From Thiomargarita sp. (lineage in GTDB: Bacteria > Pseudomonadota > Gammaproteobacteria > Beggiatoales > Beggiatoaceae), in assembly GCA_023144675.1 (NCBI GenBank), contig JAGLFE010000179.1, forward strand, positions 1 through 8,987: a stretch of DNA of 8,987 nt, read 5' to 3'. Below the pieces are notes generated by a model. It made no database searches. It saw only the letters and a list, made by a program, of their open reading frames with translations, and was not told the DNA's origin. Position 1 is the first letter of the stretch. The number at the start of each line of letters is the position of its first letter. The position numbers and the translations under genes are program-made. Below are positions 1 through 5,782 of the stretch, piece after piece.

Positions 1-102
1 GTATTTCTTGGTAGATAGTTACCTTAAAACAATTAAATAATGGGGTTACATTTTGCTAACCCAACCTACATAATTATTTACCACTACTTTGTTTAGGACT
101 AC
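1..102 (-). repeat. Truncated copy of a MITE-like dispersed repeat
   Basis: The segment 66-102 is an exact 37-bp reverse complement of 6892-6928. Weaker similarity continues inward to about position 20, including the hairpin GGGTTA (43-48) / TAACCC (57-62) and a TTTTAA tract. By comparison with the second copy (about 139 bp) the element should run some 35-40 bp beyond the left edge of the window, so its far terminus is not visible. The terminus GGACTAC at 96-102 lies only 4 bp from the stop codon of the minus-strand cyclophilin gene, so the element probably forms the 3' end of that transcript. There is no coding capacity. It is non-autonomous, and no transposase is seen here. Confidence 0.8.
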
Positions 103-106
103 CAAA

Positions 107-709
107 TTATTCAGCCGATATTTTTTTGGGCTTAACTGCTTCAACCACTGATACTTTTTCAATTATTATTGGCTTTTTGGGAACATCTTGTCGAAATGGA
201 CCACCGCTTCCAGTTTCAGATTGTTTGATTTTATTAACAATTTCCATTCCTTCCACAACTTTGCCAAAAACGGTATAACCCCAACCTCTTTGATTAGCAG
301 CTTTGTAATCAAGAAAAGCGTTATCATTAATATTGATAAAAAATTGGGATGTAGCAGAATGTGGATTGCCAGTACGTGCCATAGCAATGCTACCTCGAAC
401 ATTTTTTAGCCCATTATTGGCTTCATTGGCAATTGGTTTATTAGTAGTTTTTTGTTGAAAATTTGGGGTAAAACCACCACCTTGAATCATAAAATTGTTA
501 ATTATGCGGTGAAAAATAGTGCCATCATAAAAACCAGCATTAACATAAGTTAAAAAGTTAGCTACTGTTTTAGGTGCTTTTTCTTGGTTAAGTTGAATAA
601 CAATCGTACCTGCACTAGTTTGCATATTAACTTGTATAGGTTGTTGAGTTTCAGCACTACTAGCTTGAGCTATAAATAACAATAATGCAATATTAATAAT
701 GTATTTCAT
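107..709 (-). CDS. ppiA: Periplasmic cyclophilin-type peptidyl-prolyl cis-trans isomerase (PpiA-like)
   Basis: This 200-residue protein should catalyse cis-trans isomerisation of Xaa-Pro bonds in exported proteins. The N-terminus is a signal peptide: K2, a hydrophobic stretch at 4-14, and a likely signal peptidase I site after ASSA (residue 19). The cyclophilin fold follows, with FHRII at 66-70, FMIQGGGF at 73-80, MARTG at 110-114 and SQFFIN at 121-126. The catalytic positions R68, F73 and Q76 are present. The residue matching the cyclosporin-contact Trp of human CypA is F132 (NAFLD), as in E. coli PpiA, so weak cyclosporin binding is expected from family knowledge. Length is close to E. coli PpiA (190), with a short Lys-rich tail. 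The ATG start is preceded by AAGGAA at suitable spacing. It stands alone, divergent from the roadblock gene. The periplasmic PpiA assignment rests on the signal peptide and could be another exported cyclophilin paralogue. Confidence 0.93.
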   Translation of the reverse strand: MKYIINIALLLFIAQASSAETQQPIQVNMQTSAGTIVIQLNQEKAPKTVANFLTYVNAGFYDGTIFHRIINNFMIQGGGFTPNFQQKTTNKPIANEANNGLKNVRGSIAMARTGNPHSATSQFFININDNAFLDYKAANQRGWGYTVFGKVVEGMEIVNKIKQSETGSGGPFRQDVPKKPIIIEKVSVVEAVKPKKISAE

Positions 710-779
710 TTACAAAATTCCTTGATAAAATGATAAATTAATAATTTTAAAGAAAAATAACTAACTTAATAATAATTAG

Positions 780-808
780 TTGTTTAATATATTATAATAC
801 ATTATATT
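780..808 (+). promoter_or_regulatory. Candidate sigma70-type promoter for the roadblock/CZB genes
   Basis: TTGTTT (780-785) and TATATT (803-808) are separated by 17 bp and lie about 90 bp upstream of the roadblock ATG. The -10 is good and the -35 is weak. A second TATAAT at 793-798 has no convincing -35. The 710-899 spacer is so AT-rich that such matches arise by chance. The spacer also holds a 6-bp inverted repeat AACTAA (759-764) / TTAGTT (776-781) just upstream. Confidence 0.25.
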
Positions 809-899
809 TTAAATAAAACTAATTTATTTCAAATCCTGAACTAATTTGCTAAATCTAAGCAAACTATTTATAAAACATCACAAAATAAAGGTATAATAA

Positions 900-1262
900 A
901 TGTGTGAAGAAAAACTTAAAACCATTTTAGCTGAACTAAATGCTACTTCGCCTGATATAGAAGCATCGGCTATTATTTCTTCGGATGGATTGGTAGTAGC
1001 CTCGGTTTTATCTAATAATATGGATGAAAGTCGAGTTGGAGCAATGGCAGCGGCTATGCTTTCTCTAGGTGAACGTACTTCTCAAGAATTTGAGCGAGGA
1101 AATTTAGAACAAGTTTTAGTAAAAGGTGATAATGGTTATATCTTAATAAAATATGCGGGAGAAAATTCCCTACTTGCTGTTATTACCACGAGGTCTGCTA
1201 AATTAGATTTAATCTTCTTAGATGCAGAACGTATTTCTGAGGATATTCGTAAAATAATATAA
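900..1262 (+). CDS. Roadblock/LC7 domain protein (MglB-like)
   Basis: This 120-residue protein is essentially one roadblock/LC7 domain: an N-terminal helix (about 3-16), the strand pair ASAIISSDGLVVAS (22-35), a long helix rich in Ala, Met and Leu (about 44-62), then the strands EQVLVKGDNGYILIKYAG and SLLAVITT, and a final helix. Bacterial members dimerise and commonly act as regulators or GTPase-activating partners of Ras-like small GTPases (MglA in gliding bacteria). That role is family knowledge; no GTPase gene is visible nearby. There is no signal peptide or membrane segment, so it should be cytoplasmic. The start is supported by AAAGG (887-891) eight bases ahead of the ATG. Two CZB genes follow on the same strand after a 70-bp gap, and the cyclophilin gene diverges upstream. 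The domain call is firm; the partner and pathway are unknown. Confidence 0.85.
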   Translation: MCEEKLKTILAELNATSPDIEASAIISSDGLVVASVLSNNMDESRVGAMAAAMLSLGERTSQEFERGNLEQVLVKGDNGYILIKYAGENSLLAVITTRSAKLDLIFLDAERISEDIRKII

Positions 1263-1332
1263 ATCTATCCAAATTAAGAGTTTAAACATATTAGTATAAT
1301 ATCAATTTACAATCTGAATAAAGGTATGCTAA

Positions 1333-1695
1333 ATGACAAAAAAAGCGTTTTTTATGAGACGACTCAATGATCATATTCAGTATCTGAAAAAATTGGATGA
1401 AACCTTAAAAGTTAGTAATAGTGAATTTCAAGGCACTAATCATAGAGATTGTAGATTAGGTCAGTGGATATATAATGAAGGTCCTGCCGAGATTAATTTA
1501 TTACAAAATGATAAGGCAAATCAAATATTTAATAGCTTATTAGAACCACATAAACAATTCCATTATGTTAGTAATGAAGCTTTGGAAAAGAAATATAACG
1601 GGGATGATAGTGGCGCACAATCCCTTTTAACAGAATTACATATATTATCCAATACCTTAGTAAATAAGTTGTTAGAATTAGATAGTATGCAGTAA
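1333..1695 (+). CDS. Free-standing CZB (chemoreceptor zinc-binding) domain protein, copy 1
   Basis: This 120-residue protein matches the CZB signature: DH-x2-YL at 13-18, C40-x-L-G-x-W45, then H73-x3-H77 after 27 residues. The expected zinc ligands are H14, C40, H73 and H77 (3 His, 1 Cys). CZB domains usually sit at the C-terminus of chemoreceptors such as Helicobacter TlpD, or at the N-terminus of diguanylate cyclases such as DgcZ. There they bind zinc tightly, and the Cys can respond to zinc or hypochlorous acid. Here no methyl-accepting, GGDEF or transmembrane part is attached; the protein is the four-helix sensor alone. AAAGG lies eight bases before the ATG, in the same 11-bp leader found ahead of the roadblock gene. 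The following gene is a paralogue. It may act in trans on a receptor or on the roadblock protein, which is inference. Confidence 0.88.
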   Translation: MTKKAFFMRRLNDHIQYLKKLDETLKVSNSEFQGTNHRDCRLGQWIYNEGPAEINLLQNDKANQIFNSLLEPHKQFHYVSNEALEKKYNGDDSGAQSLLTELHILSNTLVNKLLELDSMQ

Positions 1696-1765
1696 TTATT
1701 TAAACTTTAATTGTTGGAAATTGGACGGGGATTTATATTTTCGTCCATATAATTTTATCAAAGCT

Positions 1766-2149
1766 ATGAATAAGAGCAATAATATATTTAAAAGAGATTT
1801 TTTTTTAATGCATCTTAATGATCATATTCAATATCTCAGAAAAATTGAATTAACTTTAGAGGAAAATACATCACTTTTTCAAGGTATTGAATATCATCAA
1901 TGTAAATTAGGAAAATGGCTTTATGGTGCAGGAGCTAGTGAAATTTCTGCTTTGGAAAATAGTTCTGAAGCGCAAAAAATTTTTGATGATTTATTTGAAC
2001 CACATAAACAATTTCATGTTGCTAGTTATGTTGCCATAAAAAAACAGCAACTTGGTGATAATGAAGGAGCTAAAGAAGAAATAACTAATATGTATAAATT
2101 ATCAAGAATAATTACTAAAAAATTGCTCCAACTTGATGTACTTAATTGA
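1766..2149 (+). CDS. Free-standing CZB domain protein, copy 2 (tandem paralogue)
   Basis: This is a 127-residue paralogue of the preceding gene. It shares LNDHIQYL near the N-terminus, CKLGKWLYG, and FEPHKQFH. Counting from the ATG at 1766, the predicted zinc ligands are H20, C46, H80 and H84, with 28 residues between W51 and H80, one more than in copy 1. The ATG at 1766 is preferred because it gives an N-terminus similar in length to copy 1. A TTG at 1721 in the same frame would add 15 unrelated residues. Neither start has a strong Shine-Dalgarno; GGAA at 1716-1719 is too close to the TTG. Short DNA blocks are conserved with copy 1 (1366-1379 with 1817-1830; 1543-1559 with 1997-2013), supporting tandem duplication. 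The gap after copy 1 is 70 bp. The gene ends 10 bp from the convergent V4R-like gene. Function is presumed zinc or oxidant sensing, with an unknown output. Confidence 0.85.
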   Translation: MNKSNNIFKRDFFLMHLNDHIQYLRKIELTLEENTSLFQGIEYHQCKLGKWLYGAGASEISALENSSEAQKIFDDLFEPHKQFHVASYVAIKKQQLGDNEGAKEEITNMYKLSRIITKKLLQLDVLN

Positions 2150-2159
2150 AATATATTTT

Positions 2160-3383
2160 CTATTTAGATACAATAAATCGATCGTAGTTGTCGCCAGTTA
2201 TAATCGAATCTGTTTGTTCAATTATATAACTATTATCGGGATTATTAAATTGTTTTACATAAAAATCTTGGGTTAATTCTGGTTTATCACGAATATCTAT
2301 TTTCCACAGTAAATGTGCTAATCCTAATATTGCTCCCATTGCTAAAAATGAGGTATTTTTATCATTCCCTACTTTTTCTGGTAAATACATACGTCTAAAT
2401 CCAATTCCTTCATAAGAATTATAAACCCGCATAATCAACTCTTTTTCAACTTCAATCTTTTCTATTCGATAAACTCCCCAACCTAGGATATTTATAATCG
2501 CTACCATTCCATGCAACCAATCATCCTTATTTTGACACATTGGAACAATTAAATTATACCATTCGGTACTACACATAATTCGCCCAAAAGTATTAAATGC
2601 ACAAACATGTCCAGCTTGAATAAACATTTCTTTACTATCTTCTTCAGGAATACCAGCATCACACAAAGCAAAATAGGTTTCATAACTAATTCGATTATAA
2701 TAATCCGCAAAATGATTAGTTAATACAGTATTAAATACTTCGATTAATCCCGTTGCTGGTGAATTATAGTTGCCACATAATGGTATTTTTTCTAATTCAG
2801 AAATAATTTTAACTTCATCAACTTGGGTATTAAATTCTTGACAGCCATCAAATGCAAATACTTGTGGAATCTCGGTTTGTAAAGCAAAGTCATAAATTAA
2901 ATAATTATCTAAAGAAATAGTTTCATTATAACCAATAAACTTATCAGCCGCGGTATCCAATAATTTACATTCAACTTCCTCTATTTTTTTATCGACAATT
3001 CCCTGAATATAACCAGCAGTAAAATAGCAACTATTATGTGGTTTAGAATGACTGCATAAAACTTCTCCATAATGCGAACGGGGTGTTTGCCAATGTAACT
3101 CATCCAACTGTTCTAAAATTCCAAATCCGCAGTAAGAAAATTCTTGAATTAAATCAAGGTTAGTATAACCATTTTGTTTCAATATTTTAATTAGTGGTGT
3201 TACTGAATCCGTAAGTAAATCGCTGGGGTCTTGTTGACCTACCCCCCGAGTTAATAATACCGCCATTTGTAAATAAGCGTTATAAAAATTACAGTGGTAA
3301 ACTCGATTTAATCCACCAATAATATTATGTCCACCTATTTTTGTAACAGAAGGATGTTCATAATTATCCTTTGGATATTTCAT
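2160..3383 (-). CDS. Cysteine-rich tandem V4R-like (4-vinyl reductase/hydrocarbon-binding) protein
   Basis: This is a 407-residue soluble protein without a signal peptide or clear membrane segment. Residues about 20-152 resemble a V4R domain: SCYFTAGYIQG at 118-128, then the segment 138-149 (EC...KF), which lines up with the family's E-C-x4-G-x3-C-x-F. V4R domains bind small hydrophobic or tetrapyrrole-like ligands in BchJ-type proteins and aromatic-responsive activators. Here C139 is kept, but the second motif Cys is Asp (D147) and the Gly is D143. A second, more divergent half (about 215-365) contains CAFNTFGRIMC, DDWLHGMVAIINILGWG, RVYNSYE and SFLAMGAILGLAHLLWKID, and may be another V4R-like unit. 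There are 11 cysteines. The start overlaps the stop of the upstream gene by ATGA, indicating translational coupling. V4R membership is a by-eye call; ligand and role are unknown. It could be classed as DUF only. Confidence 0.6.
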   Translation of the reverse strand: MKYPKDNYEHPSVTKIGGHNIIGGLNRVYHCNFYNAYLQMAVLLTRGVGQQDPSDLLTDSVTPLIKILKQNGYTNLDLIQEFSYCGFGILEQLDELHWQTPRSHYGEVLCSHSKPHNSCYFTAGYIQGIVDKKIEEVECKLLDTAADKFIGYNETISLDNYLIYDFALQTEIPQVFAFDGCQEFNTQVDEVKIISELEKIPLCGNYNSPATGLIEVFNTVLTNHFADYYNRISYETYFALCDAGIPEEDSKEMFIQAGHVCAFNTFGRIMCSTEWYNLIVPMCQNKDDWLHGMVAIINILGWGVYRIEKIEVEKELIMRVYNSYEGIGFRRMYLPEKVGNDKNTSFLAMGAILGLAHLLWKIDIRDKPELTQDFYVKQFNNPDNSYIIEQTDSIITGDNYDRFIVSK

Positions 3384-3760
3384 GCAGGACTCTCCTGTAT
3401 TTTAGGTCTAATTTTCAAAAAACCTTTGATTTTCTTAATAAAGCCCTGGTTGCTATCTGATGATAAATTAGATTCTTCTATATCATCTGTTATTTTAGCA
3501 AGTTTATGAATTTCAGTAGCCATATTAACATTAAAATGTTGTACAAAAATATCTTGCAGAGCAAGTAATTGAGAATCGTCTAATTCAATACTTTCGCCCT
3601 TAAAATTTATATAAGTACTAGTAGTTAATGCAAATAAGATGCCTAACTTGCTAGCCACTAAAGAATTTTCAATTTTTACTAATTTGTGATATTTTCGCTG
3701 AGTGTTTAATGATAAAAATAACGCACTGATAGCAATTGTATAACGAGTTTTGGTTTCCAT
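3380..3760 (-). CDS. Hypothetical protein coupled to the V4R-like gene
   Basis: I do not recognise this 126-residue protein. It looks mostly helical. Residues 8-18 and 36-47 are hydrophobic but short and broken by polar residues, so neither is a confident membrane span or signal peptide. An acidic, Ser-rich stretch (about 91-105) precedes a basic amphipathic C-terminus (FIKKIKGFLKIRPK, about 107-120) that could contact a membrane or a partner. The reading frame is supported by AAAGG nine bases before the ATG, and by the 4-bp ATGA overlap with the downstream V4R-like gene. That overlap argues that the two are made together and perhaps interact. It is the first gene of this minus-strand pair, with a 426-bp non-coding spacer upstream. 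Confidence 0.7.
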   Translation of the reverse strand: METKTRYTIAISALFLSLNTQRKYHKLVKIENSLVASKLGILFALTTSTYINFKGESIELDDSQLLALQDIFVQHFNVNMATEIHKLAKITDDIEESNLSSDSNQGFIKKIKGFLKIRPKIQESPA

Positions 3761-3829
3761 AAAAATATGCCTTTGTCTAATTTAAACTATGTATTAAAAG
3801 AATTTATCTCCTTAAATAGTGTTATTATT

Positions 3830-3847
3830 AATACTTGGTTAAGTATT
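3830..3847. promoter_or_regulatory. Perfect hairpin/operator-like inverted repeat
   Basis: AATACTT (3830-3836) and AAGTATT (3841-3847) are exact inverted arms around the tetranucleotide GGTT. The repeat lies about 70 bp upstream of the ATG of the minus-strand hypothetical gene, where an operator or a 5'-leader hairpin could sit. There is no T-run characteristic of a terminator. Low GC raises the chance of coincidence. Confidence 0.3.
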
Positions 3848-4028
3848 CATAAAATTAGTAATTGTTCGCCCAAATAGTTTATATTTTATTGATTTTAAAA
3901 ATTACCTTTAAATTCAATTAATTGGAAATGAGCTGAGGAATTACAAAATTCTTTAAAGAATATATATATAATATAGGTATTAACAAAAAAAGCAATTGTT
4001 TTCAATTTATTAGAATATTATAATATTA

Positions 4029-4056
4029 TTGACTTAATAACATACCTAATTATATT
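4029..4056 (+). promoter_or_regulatory. Candidate sigma70-type promoter for rng-thrC
   Basis: TTGACT (4029-4034) and TATATT (4051-4056) are separated by 16 bp and match the -35/-10 consensus at five of six positions each. Transcription would start near 4063, giving a leader of about 120 nt before the rng ATG. The 14-bp palindrome at 4014-4027 abuts the -35. The ATACC/GGTAT arms (4042-4061) overlap the -10. This is the best-scoring promoter I see by eye in the window. Confidence 0.4.
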
Positions 4057-4186
4057 GGTATTTTATTTTGTTTGATAATAAATTTATATATACTTATTAT
4101 TTACTTAACTTTATATAAAAATCTAAATTTAAAAACTTGAGTAATTTACTAAAAATATTTTAATACGTGTTAAAAAGGTTTATTTA

Positions 4187-5743
4187 ATGAGTGAGGAAGT
4201 TTTTGTGAATGTTACCCCACGAGAGACAAGGGTAGCTATTGTAGAAAATGGGATGTTACAGGAAGTTTTTATCGAACGAACAGGTAATCAAGGTCTAGTT
4301 GGCAATATTTATAAGGGACGAGTATGTAGAGTTTTGCCTGGAATGCAAGCAGCTTTTATAGATATTGGTTTAGAACGGTCTGCATTTTTGCATTTATCGA
4401 ATATGATTAATTTCAATTCGCAGGCAATTAATGAAAAAGAACTTTCCATTCATGATTTTATACGTGAAGGACAAGAATTATTAGTACAAATTACCAAAGA
4501 ACCATTAGGTACTAAAGGTGCTCGCATAACAGCACAAATTACCATTCCATCACGATATGTAGTATTCTTACCCTATTCAACAGATAATATGATAGGAATA
4601 TCCATCCGTATTGAAGACGAAGAAGAACGTCAACGTTTAAAAAATATTGTCTTACAATATACTGGAATAACAGAAACTATAGTTGAAGAAAATCAAAATA
4701 TTGATAAAAACGTAATTTCTGAATCAACAAAACCTTCTACATCATATAATTCTAATAATTATGGTTTTATTATTCGTACTGCTGCTGAAGGAGCACCAGA
4801 AAATTTACTCTGTGCAGATATAGATTTTTTAAATTGTTTATGGCAAGATATTCAAAAAAAGGCAACTAATGCCAAGCTCCATTCATTAGTTTACAAGGAT
4901 TTATCATTAGTATTACGTACCACCCGTGATTTATTAGGTGTGTCAATAGATAGAATAAGAATTGATAACCGACAAATTTACCAAAAAGTTATTGAGTTTT
5001 CCAAAAAATTTATTCCTGATTTACTGGAACATATTAAACATTATTCTGATACTAGACCTATTTTTGACTTTTATTCTATTGATGATGAAATTAATAAAGC
5101 ATTAAGCCGCAAAGTATTTCTAAAATCAGGTGGTTATCTTGTTATTGATCAAACAGAAGCCATGACGACTATTGACGTTAATACTGGTGCTTATGTAGGT
5201 AGTCGTAATTTAGAAGAAACTATTTTTAAAACCAATTTAGAAGCTGCCCAATCTATTGCTAGACAACTACGATTGCGCAATCTTGGTGGAATTATTATTA
5301 TTGATTTCATTGATATGCAGGAATCCGAACATAAACGTCAAGTTTTACGAACTTTAGAAAAAAGTTTAGAACCTGACCATGCTAAAACTTATGTTAGTGA
5401 AATTTCTTCATTAGGCTTAGTGCAAATGACTCGTAAACGCACCCGTGAAAGTCTTGAACATATACTTTGCGAACCATGTCCAACTTGTAGAGGGCTGGGT
5501 ATGATGAAAACAGTAGAAACTATTTGTTACGAAATTTTTAGGGAAATTGTACGAGATGCTAAACAATATGAAACCCAAAAATTCTTAGTTTTAGCTTCGC
5601 AAAAAGTTGTTGCTAACATGTTGGATGAAGAATCAACTAGCGTGTTGGAGTTAGAAGCTTTAATTGGTTGTGTCATCCAATTTCAAGTAGAAACTTCCTA
5701 TTTACAAACTAGATATGATATTATTCCTAGCCCAATTGGGTAA
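4187..5743 (+). CDS. rng: Ribonuclease G (RNase E/G family endoribonuclease)
   Basis: RNase G is a cytoplasmic endonuclease that cuts AU-rich single-stranded RNA near 5' monophosphate ends, in 16S rRNA 5' maturation and mRNA decay. The 518-residue protein matches E. coli RNase G throughout. The N-terminus VNVTPRETRVA (7-17) and the S1-type RNA-binding region (GNIYKGRVCRVLPGMQAAF, 39-57, continuing to about 130) are followed by the 5'-sensor region and the DNase I-like catalytic domain. The catalytic aspartates are D330 (TTIDVNTG) and D373 (IIIIDFIDM), matching D303 and D346 of E. coli RNase E. The Zn-link cysteines are C431 and C434 (CPTC). It lacks the long C-terminal scaffold of RNase E, which supports the Rng assignment. 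It is about 29 residues longer than E. coli Rng (489), largely through a polar Asn/Ser/Glu-rich insertion at roughly 164-192, just before GFIIRTAAEG. The ATG has AAAAGG nine bases upstream. thrC follows after 39 bp, probably in one transcript. Confidence 0.95.
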   Translation: MSEEVFVNVTPRETRVAIVENGMLQEVFIERTGNQGLVGNIYKGRVCRVLPGMQAAFIDIGLERSAFLHLSNMINFNSQAINEKELSIHDFIREGQELLVQITKEPLGTKGARITAQITIPSRYVVFLPYSTDNMIGISIRIEDEEERQRLKNIVLQYTGITETIVEENQNIDKNVISESTKPSTSYNSNNYGFIIRTAAEGAPENLLCADIDFLNCLWQDIQKKATNAKLHSLVYKDLSLVLRTTRDLLGVSIDRIRIDNRQIYQKVIEFSKKFIPDLLEHIKHYSDTRPIFDFYSIDDEINKALSRKVFLKSGGYLVIDQTEAMTTIDVNTGAYVGSRNLEETIFKTNLEAAQSIARQLRLRNLGGIIIIDFIDMQESEHKRQVLRTLEKSLEPDHAKTYVSEISSLGLVQMTRKRTRESLEHILCEPCPTCRGLGMMKTVETICYEIFREIVRDAKQYETQKFLVLASQKVVANMLDEESTSVLELEALIGCVIQFQVETSYLQTRYDIIPSPIG

Positions 5744-5782
5744 ATATCTTGAATTATCAACAAAAATAAAAAGAGGTTCTAT

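Larger units (their letters stand above)
3761..4186. other. Divergent AT-rich intergenic spacer (426 bp)
   Basis: No plausible gene lies between the divergent hypothetical gene (minus) and rng (plus). The spacer is very AT-rich and includes a TA run at 3961-3976. It holds a perfect 7-bp inverted repeat at 3830-3847, a perfect 14-bp palindrome AATATTATAATATT (4014-4027), the arms ATACC (4042-4046) and GGTAT (4057-4061), and a candidate promoter for rng. GGTAT also occurs at 3976-3980. It is longer than the other spacers here, so regulatory content or an untranslated leader is plausible. I see no tRNA or recognisable riboswitch. Confidence 0.6.

Noticed and set aside
188..409. Plus-strand open frame of 73 codons and overlapping minus-strand frame of 78 codons inside the cyclophilin gene
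   Set aside because: Both lie in other frames of a well-supported cyclophilin gene and resemble no protein.
3327..3509. Plus-strand 60-codon frame across the overlap of the two minus-strand genes
   Set aside because: It opposes two coupled genes and has no ribosome site; its hydrophobic look is a by-product of antisense AT-rich codons.
3961..3976. TA dinucleotide run considered as a functional repeat or replication-type unwinding element
   Set aside because: Short and unsurprising in a spacer this AT-rich; no iterons or DnaA boxes seen nearby.
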